From NCBI GenBank assembly GCA_012517355.1, contig JAAYVD010000031.1, positions 1-48,048 of the forward strand: a stretch of 48,048 bases of DNA, read 5' to 3'. A program made the translations under genes and the position numbers. Shown one piece after another: positions 32,444-40,922 of this stretch (its first letter is position 1; every line of letters starts with the position of its first letter). Origin of the DNA: Candidatus Rifleibacteriota bacterium (GTDB taxonomy: Bacteria > Muiribacteriota > Ozemobacteria > Ozemobacterales > Ozemobacteraceae). Below the pieces are notes generated by a model. It did not search any database. It was not told where the DNA came from and saw nothing but the letters and a program-made list of their open reading frames with translations.

Positions 32444-33325
32444 ATGTCGAAAACCTCCTGGCGCATGATCCTCCTGGTGGTATTCCTGGCCATGTCTGTT
32501 TGCCCAGCTCCCGGTCAGATCTTGACGGTCGACCCGGAGGCGGATCCGTTGCCGGTGCACAAGGTCAGGCATCTGGGTACCACCCTGTCGGGGACTTCCG
32601 GGCTCATTACCATTCCCACTCCGGATTTCCAGGACGAGCGGAAGGTCTCGGCCACCTATAAAGGCGGCCTGACCAAGCGGGACGTGACCTTCAACAACAC
32701 CCGGTACCGGACCACCAAGGCCGAGCATTTCACCGGGGCGGCGTGGAACGTGAAGGAGAACCTCGAACTGTCTGTTCTCAACCTGCGCTACGACCGGTCG
32801 AGTTCCCCAAATCTGCCCGGGCTCAACTACTACGAGGATGCGACCACCTTCGGGTTGAAATACTCCGCCCACAACAATGAGCAAGACCTGTGCATGGGCG
32901 TCTCCTTCGCCCCGATGGACGCCCTCGAAATGAACCGGGCCGACCTGTTCCAGATCGAGCATCTCCGCAATGTCTATCTTACGGTCTCCGAGGAGATCGC
33001 CAGCTCCTGCTACGGGTACCTGAGCCTCAAGGACTGCTTCACCGACAAGCAGAAGGTCGACCTCGGCCGCGGCCAGATCGTGGAGATGTCGCCCAAACAG
33101 TTCCTGGTCAGCGGGGTCGGCCTGGAGTACTGTTGGAACGAGAGCGTGTCGCTGTTCTGCGAGGGAAAGTTCTCCAACTATCGGGATCTGTTCAACGAGG
33201 ACGCGACCAGGTTCTCCCTCAACGCCGGGCTGCGGTTCGGGTTCAAGAATGCCCAGGCCGAAATCCTGGGGATGTCGCTCGATAGCGATCCGTTCACCTA
33301 TTTCGGAGGAAGCATCGGCTTCTGA
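32444..33325 (+). CDS. Exported beta-barrel-like outer membrane protein (YjbH-like)
   Basis: A 293-residue protein starting MSKTSWRMILLVVFLAMSV with a signal peptide ending about APGQ. The body alternates polar and hydrophobic residues in strands (ENLELSVLNLRYDR; TTFGLKYSAHNNEQDLCMGV; FSLNAGLRFGFKNAQAEIL), and the protein ends YFGGSIGF with a C-terminal Phe, as in outer-membrane barrels. The start of the mature part (SGLITIPTPDFQDERKVSATY) resembles YjbH-type proteins of exopolysaccharide loci. The start has AGAGGAG 6 nt upstream; the longer frame from 32387 has no such site. A terminator follows the stop. Confidence 0.72.
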   Translation: MSKTSWRMILLVVFLAMSVCPAPGQILTVDPEADPLPVHKVRHLGTTLSGTSGLITIPTPDFQDERKVSATYKGGLTKRDVTFNNTRYRTTKAEHFTGAAWNVKENLELSVLNLRYDRSSSPNLPGLNYYEDATTFGLKYSAHNNEQDLCMGVSFAPMDALEMNRADLFQIEHLRNVYLTVSEEIASSCYGYLSLKDCFTDKQKVDLGRGQIVEMSPKQFLVSGVGLEYCWNESVSLFCEGKFSNYRDLFNEDATRFSLNAGLRFGFKNAQAEILGMSLDSDPFTYFGGSIGF

Positions 33326-33341
33326 CCGCCCCCTCCCGATG

Positions 33342-33384
33342 ACGACCGCCAGGATTTCCCCCTTCCCGGCGGTCGTTTCCTTTT
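33342..33384 (+). terminator. Rho-independent terminator after the beta-barrel gene
   Basis: ACGACCGCC (33342-33350), 17-nt loop, GGCGGTCGT (33368-33376), then TTCCTTTT. It lies 17 bp past the stop and only 10 bp before the next promoter element. Confidence 0.75.
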
Positions 33385-33393
33385 GGATGGTTG

Positions 33394-33402
33394 TGCTACC
33401 AT
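33394..33402 (+). promoter_or_regulatory. Extended -10 promoter of the HEAT-repeat gene
   Basis: TGCTACCAT (TG plus -10 TACCAT at 33397-33402) ends 6 nt before the GTG at 33409, with no ribosome binding site. This predicts a leaderless mRNA. Confidence 0.5.
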
Positions 33403-33408
33403 AACCCC

Positions 33409-35598
33409 GTGGCCACCCCGAAGACCCAACTCAGCATCAACCAGATCTCCACGGGCCTGTCGAGCCCCGACGGGACCATCATCCTGTCGACCCTTCAGGA
33501 GATCGAGTCCCAGCCGCCAGCCAAGAACATCCCACCCCTGCTGGAATCCGCCCTGGCCAAGGTCCAGGATCCCATCCTGATCTTCCAGATCCGCAAGACC
33601 TGGCGCCGGATCGGCCTGGCCTTGCGGGGAAAGCCGGTGGCGGTGAATGCCGAACACCTCGAAAAGCTCCTGCCCAACAAGGCCAAGCTGGAAGACCTGG
33701 CGCTCGCCGTCTCCTGCCTCGAATTCACCGAGGCCATCCTGGCCGTCGACCTGCTGCGGGCGGCCAAGTGGCACGAGTACCCGCCCCTGATCCTGCCCAC
33801 CTTCTGCCTGTTCTTCAAGAAATACGGCAACATCCAGGATTCGGAAAACCTCGTCCAGTTGTCGCGCCACCCCGACGTCACCGTCATGACCACTGCGCTG
33901 GAAGCCCTCGAGGTGGTCGACCCCGGCAACCTGCAGAGCCTGATCACCCCGCTGTTGACCAGCCCGACCCCGGCCATCCGTGGGCAGGCGATCCGCGCCC
34001 TGTTCCGCTGGGACAAACCCGCCGCCCTCAAGCAGTTCGGCCAGATGCTCCACGACGGCAACCCCCACGAGCAGCAGCTGGCCCTGCACTACGCGGGCAT
34101 CTTCCCCTACCCCGACGTCGAATCGCACCTGCTGCGCTTCGTCGCCCAGAACGACGAACCCCGCCTGTTGATGCGCGTCAGCCAGATCATGAAGGTGAAC
34201 GCCCACCCCGACCTCCCCTTCCGCCTCTACTGGATCTGCCGCAAGCTGAAAGACCAGCACCAGAACCTGATCAAGGGCATCCTGATGGGAGTGGCCCGCG
34301 CTCTATGCGAGGCCGGCATCTTCCAGGGGACCGTCCAGGAATACCTCGACAAGCTCAAGGAGCGGGTCCGTTCGGAAGAGGAACGCCTGGCCAAGGAGTC
34401 GTTCGGCAGTCCGGAACCCGCCGTCGCCGCCCCGGCCCCCGCCTCGCCTTCTGCCCCCGCGCCCGCTCCGGTCGGGGCGCCTCCCCCGCCCGCCGGCGCC
34501 CGGGGGCTCACCGCCCCCACCACCCCTCCGCCGGCCTCCGCCCCTTCAGAACAAACCGCCCTGCCCGATCTCGAACCTCCCTCGCTCCGCCGGCAAGCCC
34601 CTTCCCCTCGGGCCCCCTCCGTCTCGCTCGACGAATACGACACGCTCGACATGGTCAAGCGGGTGCAGTTCCTGGGGAAACTGGCCGCCGAGGACTATTC
34701 CCTGTTCCGCTCCCGCATTCCTCTCCTCATGCGGGAAGCCAAGGGCAAGGAACTCGCCGCCCTGGTGAAGGCCATCGGCCGGTTCGGCACCAGCGAGGAC
34801 GCGGGCATGATCCGCCGGTTCATCAACGTGGAGGGGGCCGACGAGGTGTGTGCCGCCATCGATGCCCTGTCCAAGCTCGATTCCGAGTATCTGGCCCTCT
34901 ACCTGCCCCAGTTGATGCAGAACAAGAACGGCAAGATCCGGGTGACCGCCACCCGGATCTTCAGCACCATCGACCGGGAGCGCATCAGGAGCCTTCTGGA
35001 CGGCCTCCTGCGCTCCCCCAGCTCGCGTCAGCGGCAACTGGCCATGCCGGCCACCGTGCTGGTCGACTTCCCGCTGATCCGCGAAACGCTGATGGCGGCC
35101 TTCGCCAAGGAGTCGGTGCCCGAGCTCATCGAGAAGATGGGGATAGTGCTCGCCGCCAACCCCGATCGCGAGATCCTCCGCACGATGTTCCGGGCCGCCA
35201 AGAATGCCGGCAAACTGTTGGGGGCCACCAAGATGGCCGTGGTCACCCAGGTTGCCGAAAAGCTCGCCGTGGCCCTGGAAAAGACCGTCACCCCGGAACA
35301 ACTGCTCGAGGACGAGGAGAAGGCCTTCCAGGACGACCTGCAGTCCCAGGCCGCCCAGCAGGCCCGGGAGCCCAGGGAAAAGCCGTCCGCCTCAGGTGCG
35401 GCGGGGCGCGGGACGGGGGCTGCGCCCGCCTCCTCCGAGCCCGAGCCGATGGACGTCCAGAAAGTGCTCACCGGCGAAGACGAGGAATCCAAGAGCCAGC
35501 GGGCCCGGATGACCATGATCGTCTGGATCCTGGTCATCCTCGTGTGGGGTTTCCTGCTGGCCAGTTTCGTGGTCAACCTGCTGTTCGGGGGGCGCTGA
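33409..35598 (+). CDS. HEAT-repeat protein with C-terminal membrane anchor
   Basis: A 729-residue protein. Residues about 1-335 are HEAT-type helical repeats (TALEALEVVDPGNLQSLITP; AIRGQAIRALFRWDKPAAL). About 336-405 is a Pro/Ala low-complexity linker, and 406-620 is a second HEAT block (AGMIRRFINVEGADEVCAAI). A charged region follows, then one membrane helix at the extreme C-terminus (IVWILVILVWGFLLASFVV). There is no signal peptide, so it should be tail-anchored with the repeats in the cytoplasm. I chose the GTG at 33409 because it lies 6 nt after an extended -10 box; the in-frame TTG at 33391 lies upstream of that box. Function is unknown; a membrane-tethered scaffold is likely. Confidence 0.82.
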   Translation: MATPKTQLSINQISTGLSSPDGTIILSTLQEIESQPPAKNIPPLLESALAKVQDPILIFQIRKTWRRIGLALRGKPVAVNAEHLEKLLPNKAKLEDLALAVSCLEFTEAILAVDLLRAAKWHEYPPLILPTFCLFFKKYGNIQDSENLVQLSRHPDVTVMTTALEALEVVDPGNLQSLITPLLTSPTPAIRGQAIRALFRWDKPAALKQFGQMLHDGNPHEQQLALHYAGIFPYPDVESHLLRFVAQNDEPRLLMRVSQIMKVNAHPDLPFRLYWICRKLKDQHQNLIKGILMGVARALCEAGIFQGTVQEYLDKLKERVRSEEERLAKESFGSPEPAVAAPAPASPSAPAPAPVGAPPPPAGARGLTAPTTPPPASAPSEQTALPDLEPPSLRRQAPSPRAPSVSLDEYDTLDMVKRVQFLGKLAAEDYSLFRSRIPLLMREAKGKELAALVKAIGRFGTSEDAGMIRRFINVEGADEVCAAIDALSKLDSEYLALYLPQLMQNKNGKIRVTATRIFSTIDRERIRSLLDGLLRSPSSRQRQLAMPATVLVDFPLIRETLMAAFAKESVPELIEKMGIVLAANPDREILRTMFRAAKNAGKLLGATKMAVVTQVAEKLAVALEKTVTPEQLLEDEEKAFQDDLQSQAAQQAREPREKPSASGAAGRGTGAAPASSEPEPMDVQKVLTGEDEESKSQRARMTMIVWILVILVWGFLLASFVVNLLFGGR

Positions 35599-35640
35599 AG
35601 CCTCCCGCCGGCCGGTCGCCCCGGACGCGGGTGGGCCGGA

Positions 35641-36174
35641 TCACCAGCCCCGCGGCACGTAGTAGTTCATCCACCCGTTCCAGGAGCCCGACCAGGCGTT
35701 CCCTCGCAGGTAGGCGGCATAGGCGTACCCGCGCTTGTAGGGGTTGGACATCGACTGCACCAGGCACCAGTTCCCGTACCGGCCGTAGATCCAGACGGGT
35801 TCGCCGGCGTCGAGGGAGCCGATCGCGTTGCGGGACTTCGACGGCGAGGACCGCAGATTGAGGGAACGGTCGGCCGCGGCGTACCCGCCGCCCCCGTACA
35901 CCCACTGGGAGCCGGTCCAGTGGGGCGTGCCGGCGTAGCCGTAGGGGTAGTACCCCGACAGGTAGTAGTGGTTGTACGCCCCGTAATAGGGGGTGTAATA
36001 GCCGCCGTAGGCCGGATGGACCACGTAGGGGTAGACCCACCCGCCATAATGCGACACGACCCCGTACCCGTACTGGGTGGGAATCACGACATTCTTGGCC
36101 GAGGCGGTGAGGGCGACCAGCAGGGCCAGGCCCAGGAGCATCCCCGTCAGATAGAACGTTCTCTTCCTTGCCAT
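35641..36174 (-). CDS. Exported Tyr/Gly-rich protein with SH3b domain
   Basis: A 177-residue protein with a signal peptide (residues 1-26, ending LTASAK). It then has a Tyr/Gly/Pro-rich region (about 30-95, for example AYGGYYTPYYGAYNHYYLSG) and a bacterial SH3 domain (about 100-165) with the start signature LNLRSSPS, then VWIYGRYGNWCLVQ. SH3b domains bind peptidoglycan or proteins in the envelope. A strong ribosome binding site (AAGGAGGT, 36183-36190) lies 8 nt before the ATG. It converges with the HEAT gene (42 bp apart), with no clear terminator between, and is divergent from the D-threonine aldolase-like gene. Confidence 0.85.
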   Translation of the reverse strand: MARKRTFYLTGMLLGLALLVALTASAKNVVIPTQYGYGVVSHYGGWVYPYVVHPAYGGYYTPYYGAYNHYYLSGYYPYGYAGTPHWTGSQWVYGGGGYAAADRSLNLRSSPSKSRNAIGSLDAGEPVWIYGRYGNWCLVQSMSNPYKRGYAYAAYLRGNAWSGSWNGWMNYYVPRGW

Positions 36175-36205
36175 GACTCAGTACCTCCTTGTACCATGTA
36201 CCATC

Positions 36206-36211
36206 ATTTTA
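36206..36211 (-). promoter_or_regulatory. Probable -10 box of the SH3b gene
   Basis: Minus strand TGTGATAAAAT, with TAAAAT at 36206-36211. The spacer also holds a direct repeat GTACCATGTACCAT (36191-36204) between this box and the ribosome binding site. Confidence 0.4.
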
Positions 36212-36305
36212 TCACAGCATTTCCGGGGTCCCGGGGGATCCAGACCCCGACGGACACCGCCGGACAAACATCAACAAACTCCAACATCCAGGAAGTGGCC
36301 CCGCC

Positions 36306-37409
36306 ATGTTTCCCACCCTTTCGACCCCCTGCCTCCTCGTCGAAGAACCCGTTCTGCAGAGGAACCTGGCCCGGGCGGCGGCGGTCGCCACCCGCGCCGG
36401 GTGCCTGTTGCGTCCCCACATCAAGACCCACAAGTCCCCCGAGCTGGCTCTCCGTCAGGCGAAGGCCGGGGCCGCGGGGTTCACCTGTGCCACGATCGCC
36501 GAGGCGGCCGCCTTGTTCGAGGCGGGCCTGACCGATGTCTTCCTGGCCTACCCGGTGGTCGGGGAGCCTGCCGTGGCCGCCTTTCTCGAGCTGAGGCGCC
36601 GCGGCCGGCTGGCCTGCGCGGTCGATCATGCCGATCAGGTTTTGTCCCTGGCCCGGGCCGCCCGCGACGCGGGGCTGACCGTTCCTGTCCGCCTCGAGAT
36701 CGACTGCGGCCACCACCGGTGCGGGCTGCCTCCCGGCCCCGCCCTGCTGGAACTCGCCCGCCTGGTCGCCGCGACCCCCGGGTTGGCGCTGGAAGGGGTG
36801 TTCACCCATGCCGGTCACGCCTACGGGGCCCGCACCCCCGAAGCCCTCGCCGCCGCCGGCCGGCAGGAGGGGGAGGCGGTGGTCGCCGCCGCCGCCCTTC
36901 TGCGGGAAAAGGCCGGCCTCGAAGTGGCGGTGGTCAGCGTCGGTTCCACCCCCACCATGACCGTCAGCCCCTTCGTGGCCGGCGTCACCGAGATGCGGCC
37001 GGGCAACTACGTGTTCCACGACGGCATCCAGGTGCAGCTTGGGGTCTGCGGGTGGGAAGACGCCGCCCTGTCGGTGCTCGCCACGGTCATCGCGGTCTTT
37101 CCCGACCGGGTGGTCATCGATGCCGGCAGCAAGGCGGCGGGGCTTGACAAGGGCGCCCACGGCCTCAGCCTGATGCCGGGGTACGGCCATTTTCCCGACC
37201 ACCCGGAGTGGGTGCTGGGCCGGCTGTCCGAGGAGCACGGGGTGATCGATCTTCCCGAGCCGCACGAGGCCGGCCGCCCCGTCCGGATCGGGGACCGTGT
37301 CCGGTTCGTTCCCAACCATGCCTGCGCCGTGGTGAACCTCCATCCGGCGCTGCACCTGGTCGCCGGGGACAGTCTGCTGGCCTCCTGGAAGGTCACCGCC
37401 CGCCGCTGA
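36306..37409 (+). CDS. D-threonine aldolase/D-serine dehydratase-like PLP enzyme
   Basis: A 367-residue fold-III (alanine racemase-type) PLP enzyme. Near the N-terminus, RPHIKTHKSPELA (36-48) is the family motif with the PLP Schiff-base lysine. EIDCGHHRCG and GVFTHAGHAY follow the barrel strands, SVGSTPTM is the phosphate-binding loop, and the C-terminal PNHACAVVNLHP is the His/Cys metal site of the DSD1/D-TA family. It cleaves D-threonine to glycine and acetaldehyde or deaminates D-serine; the sequence alone does not separate these. The ATG at 36306 has GGAAG about 10 nt upstream. The longer frame from 36189 lies over the SH3b promoter region and is unlikely. It looks monocistronic. Confidence 0.87.
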   Translation: MFPTLSTPCLLVEEPVLQRNLARAAAVATRAGCLLRPHIKTHKSPELALRQAKAGAAGFTCATIAEAAALFEAGLTDVFLAYPVVGEPAVAAFLELRRRGRLACAVDHADQVLSLARAARDAGLTVPVRLEIDCGHHRCGLPPGPALLELARLVAATPGLALEGVFTHAGHAYGARTPEALAAAGRQEGEAVVAAAALLREKAGLEVAVVSVGSTPTMTVSPFVAGVTEMRPGNYVFHDGIQVQLGVCGWEDAALSVLATVIAVFPDRVVIDAGSKAAGLDKGAHGLSLMPGYGHFPDHPEWVLGRLSEEHGVIDLPEPHEAGRPVRIGDRVRFVPNHACAVVNLHPALHLVAGDSLLASWKVTARR

Positions 37410-37720
37410 CTTCCGACGGAAGACCTGCCCGCGAGTCTGAGGGGGAGCAGGATGAGGGGCGCCCCCCCGTCCGGGGCAATTCCGTCCTCCGGCCGGAGTC
37501 GGGATCCGGGCGGGCCGGTCACCCGGTGCCTCCTGGCGCCCCCCCCTTGGGACTGGCTTTGCAGGCGCCTGAGTAGCCGGCGGCCGTCTTCTGGTGATCC
37601 CCCCTGGATCCTCCTGGCCGCCCGGGAGAAGTTGGCTGCCGGACCGCCGGGAGCGAGAGCAGATCCGGCCGGACCGCCGGGTCCGCCCCCCCCCGTTGTC
37701 GGAGGGGCCGTGGTTCCGCC
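37410..37720 (+). other. Gene-free spacer
   Basis: About 310 bp of very C/G-rich sequence between the aldolase-like gene and the next promoter. It begins with a small hairpin (CTTCCGACGGAAG, 37410-37422) and contains GGACCGCCGGG twice (about 37640 and 37671). An open frame reads through into the next gene but is Pro/Arg-rich and lies upstream of that gene's promoter. No gene is supported. Confidence 0.4.
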
Positions 37721-37749
37721 TTTACAGGGATGGCCTTCCCGCCTATACT
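37721..37749 (+). promoter_or_regulatory. Sigma70-type promoter of the zinc-ribbon/SpoIIM pair
   Basis: TTTACA (37721-37726), 17 bp, TATACT (37744-37749). The start codon is 14 nt below the -10 box, with GGGAGAG between, so the leader is about 8 nt. Confidence 0.7.
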
Positions 37750-37763
37750 GGGCGGGAGAGCGC

Positions 37764-38273
37764 ATGCCACTGACCGATCCGGAAATCGATCCCTTCTGCC
37801 CGCAATGCGGGGAACCGACCGTTCCCGGCACCCGGTTCTGCCGGCCCTGCGGGTTCGACCTGCAGGCCGACGACGAGGTCACCGGGGTCGGGCAGGTGGT
37901 CCTGCTCAAGCTTCCGGACGAGCCGTTCATCGACCTCTCGGGCTGCCTGGGCAAGATCGGCCTGGGGTTCCTGTTTCTCCTGCTGGTGGGGATTGCCACC
38001 CCCAGCGGCACCAGGAGTGCCCGACCCCTCGCCCGGGAGAAAGCCTGCTACGCCAACATGCGGGTCCTGCTCGGGGCCATCGAGATGTACAACATGGACC
38101 ACCCGGTGCTGCTGACCACCGTCGACGACGGGGTCATCGAAACCCTGCGGCGGGAGAACTATCTGAAGAGCCAGCTGTCGAAGCCCGAGACCGCCTGTTC
38201 CTACAGCAACGACGGGGATCTCAGCACGGACCAGGGACGGATCTCCTGCGCCATGCACGGGACGGTGGAGTGA
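37764..38273 (+). CDS. Zinc-ribbon, membrane helix and pilin-like C-terminal domain protein
   Basis: A 169-residue protein with three parts. A zinc ribbon has C12-x2-C15 and C26-x2-C29 (FCPQCGEP, FCRPCGFD). One membrane helix spans about 63-78 (GKIGLGFLFLLLVGIA). The C-terminal domain (about 90-169) begins REKACYANMRVLLGAIEMYN, the pattern of the helical spine in type II/IV pseudopilin-like proteins, and ends GRISCAMHGTVE. True prepilins have only a short cleaved leader before the helix, so a cytoplasmic zinc ribbon there implies the protein is not processed as a pilin. It precedes the SpoIIM-family gene by 4 bp and faces the MoxR cluster. The start is set by the promoter; the frame is open upstream. 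Confidence 0.78.
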   Translation: MPLTDPEIDPFCPQCGEPTVPGTRFCRPCGFDLQADDEVTGVGQVVLLKLPDEPFIDLSGCLGKIGLGFLFLLLVGIATPSGTRSARPLAREKACYANMRVLLGAIEMYNMDHPVLLTTVDDGVIETLRRENYLKSQLSKPETACSYSNDGDLSTDQGRISCAMHGTVE

Positions 38274-38277
38274 GCCG

Positions 38278-39498
38278 ATGAGCCAGCCGTCCGCCGGGCC
38301 CAAGACGTCAGGCGTCACCACGCCTTCCGCCATTCCCTCGCCGGCTGCCATTCCCACGCCGTCCGCCGTTCCCACGCCGGCTGTCGCTTCCCCCACCCCC
38401 GCGCGCGAGCGCCGGAGGGCGGTTCGCCAACCTTCCGAACGCCGGGTGGGGATGACCGACCGGTGGCGGGACCTGGAGCAGGTCACGGGCCAGGTGGCCG
38501 CCGGGGCGGCACCGGCCGGGGCCGACATCCTGAAGTTCGGGCGGCTCTACCACGGGACGCTGTCCGACCTGGGGTACGTGCAGAAGCATGACGAGACGGG
38601 ACATACCACCTCCCATCTCAACCGCCTGCTGGGCAAGGCCTACCTGACGATCTACCGGCGGTCGCAGGTGCAGTTGATGGATTTCGTCTGGTTCTTCCTG
38701 CACCGGTTTCCCGCCCTGGTCTGGCGCCGCATCCATTTCGTGGCGGTGGCGGCCCTCATCTTCCTGTTCTCGAGCCTGATCGGCTTTTTGTGCATCACCA
38801 ACGAATCGAAACTGGTGAACCTGGTGGTGCCCGAGTCGATGCAGGAGCGCGCCAAGGACGACCTCGCCCAGGGCCGCATCGGGCGGAACGACCCGGCCAA
38901 CCTGCGGTTGACGATCTCCAGCGAGATCATGTTCAACAACATCCGCGTCTCGTTCCTGGCCTTCGCCCTCGGCATCGTGTTCGGGCTGGGCACCGTCTAC
39001 GTGGTGATCACCAACGGACTGCTGCTGGGCGGCCTGGCCTCGCTCTACCATGCCGGCGGGTATCCGGCCCATTTCTGGTCGCTGATCCTGCCCCACGGCG
39101 GCATCGAACTGTCGTGCTGTTTCATCGCGGCAGGGGCGGGGCTGATGATCGGGTATTCGATCTTCCGCCAGACCCCCTACCGGCGCGGGGCGCTGATGGC
39201 CCGCGAAGCGCTCGACGCCGTGCGGCTGGTGGCCGGGACCATCCCCTGGTTCGTGGTCGCCGGGCTGATCGAGAGCTACATCACCCCCAGCGGGCTGCCG
39301 ATCCCCGCCAAGTTCCTGATCTCGGCGGTCTTCATGGCCGGGTTCCTGGCCTATCTCGGCTTTGGCGCGGCCGCCGGGAGCCTGATCAAAATCGTCCCGC
39401 CGGCCGCCCGGCCTCCCGGGGGGCCGGTGGCCCGGCCGCCGGTCAGAGCCGGGACCGCATCTTCGTCTTCAGGTAGGCGGTCAGCAGCGACGAGTTGA
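38278..39498 (+). CDS. SpoIIM (stage II sporulation protein M) family membrane protein
   Basis: A 406-residue protein. Residues 1-45 are a Pro/Ala/Thr repeat (PSAIPSPAAIPTPSAVPTPA). After a soluble helical stretch come membrane segments at about 158-178, 222-252, 262-300 and 315-365. The SpoIIM signature is the segment around LILPHGGIELSCCFIAAGAG. In sporulating Firmicutes SpoIIM belongs to the engulfment machinery, but the family also occurs in non-sporulating bacteria next to MoxR, DUF58, DUF4129 and RDD genes, exactly as here. Its last 56 bp overlap, tail to tail, the 3' end of the DUF58 gene on the other strand. The overlapped tail is Pro/Ser-rich and dispensable-looking. Confidence 0.87.
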   Translation: MSQPSAGPKTSGVTTPSAIPSPAAIPTPSAVPTPAVASPTPARERRRAVRQPSERRVGMTDRWRDLEQVTGQVAAGAAPAGADILKFGRLYHGTLSDLGYVQKHDETGHTTSHLNRLLGKAYLTIYRRSQVQLMDFVWFFLHRFPALVWRRIHFVAVAALIFLFSSLIGFLCITNESKLVNLVVPESMQERAKDDLAQGRIGRNDPANLRLTISSEIMFNNIRVSFLAFALGIVFGLGTVYVVITNGLLLGGLASLYHAGGYPAHFWSLILPHGGIELSCCFIAAGAGLMIGYSIFRQTPYRRGALMAREALDAVRLVAGTIPWFVVAGLIESYITPSGLPIPAKFLISAVFMAGFLAYLGFGAAAGSLIKIVPPAARPPGGPVARPPVRAGTASSSSGRRSAATS

Positions 39499-40921
39499 CC
39501 TCGTTCGGCTGCAGGCTCAACGCCACCACCCCCAGGCCCTCCACGGCCTTGTTGGCGGTCCGGACGCGGTCGAGGATGTCGAGCGCGACTACCTTCTCCC
39601 AGGCCTGCTGCATCTCCCCCACCGCCCCGGTGGCGGCCTGCCGCACCGCGGGGTCGAGGATGGACACCACCACGGGCAGGTGCTTGCGCGCGACCATCCA
39701 GATGTCCTGTTGCAGGCGGGCGGCGGCGTCGCCGGCGGCCAGGTCGGTCAGGATGAACAGCAGCGAGCGGCGGACCCGGCTGCGCAGGAGCCAGCTGAAG
39801 GCGGCCTGGAAGTCGGCTTCGGCGCGGCGCGGTTGCAGGTTGTAGAGGGCTTTCAGGTAGTTGGTGAAATGGCCCTTGCCGCGGTTGGGGGGCAGGAACT
39901 GGTGGACCTGGTCGGAGAAGGCCAGCAGGCCGATCTTGTCGCCCTTGCGGGTGACCTGGTGGCCGAGCAGGAGGGCGGCGTTCACGGCGGAGTCGAGCAG
40001 CATGTAGTCGTCGATCCTGGCGCCCATGGGGCGGCTGCAGTCGATGGCGACGACGACCGACTGGTTGACCTCGAGCTGGTACTCGCGGGCGATGGGCTTG
40101 TTGCGCCGGGCGGTGGCCTTCCAGTCGATCTTGCGGAACTCGTCGCCGCGGACGTATTCCTTCAGGCTCTCGAACTCGGTGCCGCTGCCCCGGCGCCGTT
40201 CGGTGATGAGGCCGGTCTCCATCAGGTGGCTGCGGCGCATCGACAGGTCGAACCGCGAGATGTTGCGGAGGTTGGGGTAGACATCGACCTTGGCCGCGCA
40301 GGGAACGTCCTCCTGGATGACGACGAGTTCCAGCACGCCGCGGTAGCGGACGGCGATGTTGCCGAAATGGTAGACCCCGCGTCGCTTCGGCAACACGGAA
40401 TATTTGAGGGTGGCCATCGTCCGCTTCTGGAGGGTGAATTCGAACTCGGTGCGGTCGGGGGTGAACTCGGTGGGGTATTCGTCGACGACGGACACCTCGA
40501 GGGTGCGGAAGGAATGGTTCTCGACGGTGAGGACGACCAGGTTGTTCTCGGCGATCGACAGCTTGGCGGCCACGTCGCGGGAGACCACGATCTGGTGCGG
40601 TTTGGGGGTCAGCCGGAGGTCCATCAGGATGAGCAGGACGAGGCCGAGGTTGTAGAGCAGGAACACCACCACGGCCGAGGCGTGGGAGCCGATCACCATC
40701 AGGGGCAGGGTGCCGCACATGGCCAGCAGGACGACGCGGGTGGTGACGACCACCTTGCGGAAGGGGACGGGGAGGTGGAAGGAAATCTTGAACAGGTCGG
40801 CGAGCTTGAGGCAGATGGCGATGGCGATGGCGGCCGGGACGGTGTATTCCGGCCAGGCGATGGCCAGCATGGTGCCGCCGAGGAAGATGACCAGTTTGCC
40901 GACGACCTGCAGCAGGCCCAT
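39443..40921 (-). CDS. DUF58 domain protein (vWA-like)
   Basis: A 492-residue protein. Three or four N-terminal membrane segments (about 5-25, 27-42, 63-78 and 83-103) are followed by a cytoplasmic region with the DUF58 signature EYVRGDEFRKIDWKATARR and then VVVAIDCSRPM, a degenerate MIDAS-like DxSxS (the last Ser is Pro). A vWA-like C-terminal domain completes it. DUF58 proteins are regular partners of MoxR AAA+ ATPases. The gene starts one base after the MoxR stop codon, so it is in the same operon. It is the last gene of the operon and overlaps the SpoIIM gene convergently. Confidence 0.92.
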   Translation of the reverse strand: MGLLQVVGKLVIFLGGTMLAIAWPEYTVPAAIAIAICLKLADLFKISFHLPVPFRKVVVTTRVVLLAMCGTLPLMVIGSHASAVVVFLLYNLGLVLLILMDLRLTPKPHQIVVSRDVAAKLSIAENNLVVLTVENHSFRTLEVSVVDEYPTEFTPDRTEFEFTLQKRTMATLKYSVLPKRRGVYHFGNIAVRYRGVLELVVIQEDVPCAAKVDVYPNLRNISRFDLSMRRSHLMETGLITERRRGSGTEFESLKEYVRGDEFRKIDWKATARRNKPIAREYQLEVNQSVVVAIDCSRPMGARIDDYMLLDSAVNAALLLGHQVTRKGDKIGLLAFSDQVHQFLPPNRGKGHFTNYLKALYNLQPRRAEADFQAAFSWLLRSRVRRSLLFILTDLAAGDAAARLQQDIWMVARKHLPVVVSILDPAVRQAATGAVGEMQQAWEKVVALDILDRVRTANKAVEGLGVVALSLQPNEVNSSLLTAYLKTKMRSRL

Positions 40922-40922
40922 C

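Noticed and set aside
33768-35861. 697-residue plus-strand frame overlapping the HEAT gene
   Set aside because: Arg/Pro/His-rich, shifted one frame from the HEAT-repeat coding frame, and it runs past that gene's stop.
37452-37763. N-terminal extension of the zinc-ribbon protein
   Set aside because: The extra 104 codons lie upstream of a TTTACA-17-TATACT promoter and are Pro/Arg-rich, so they are not translated from that promoter.
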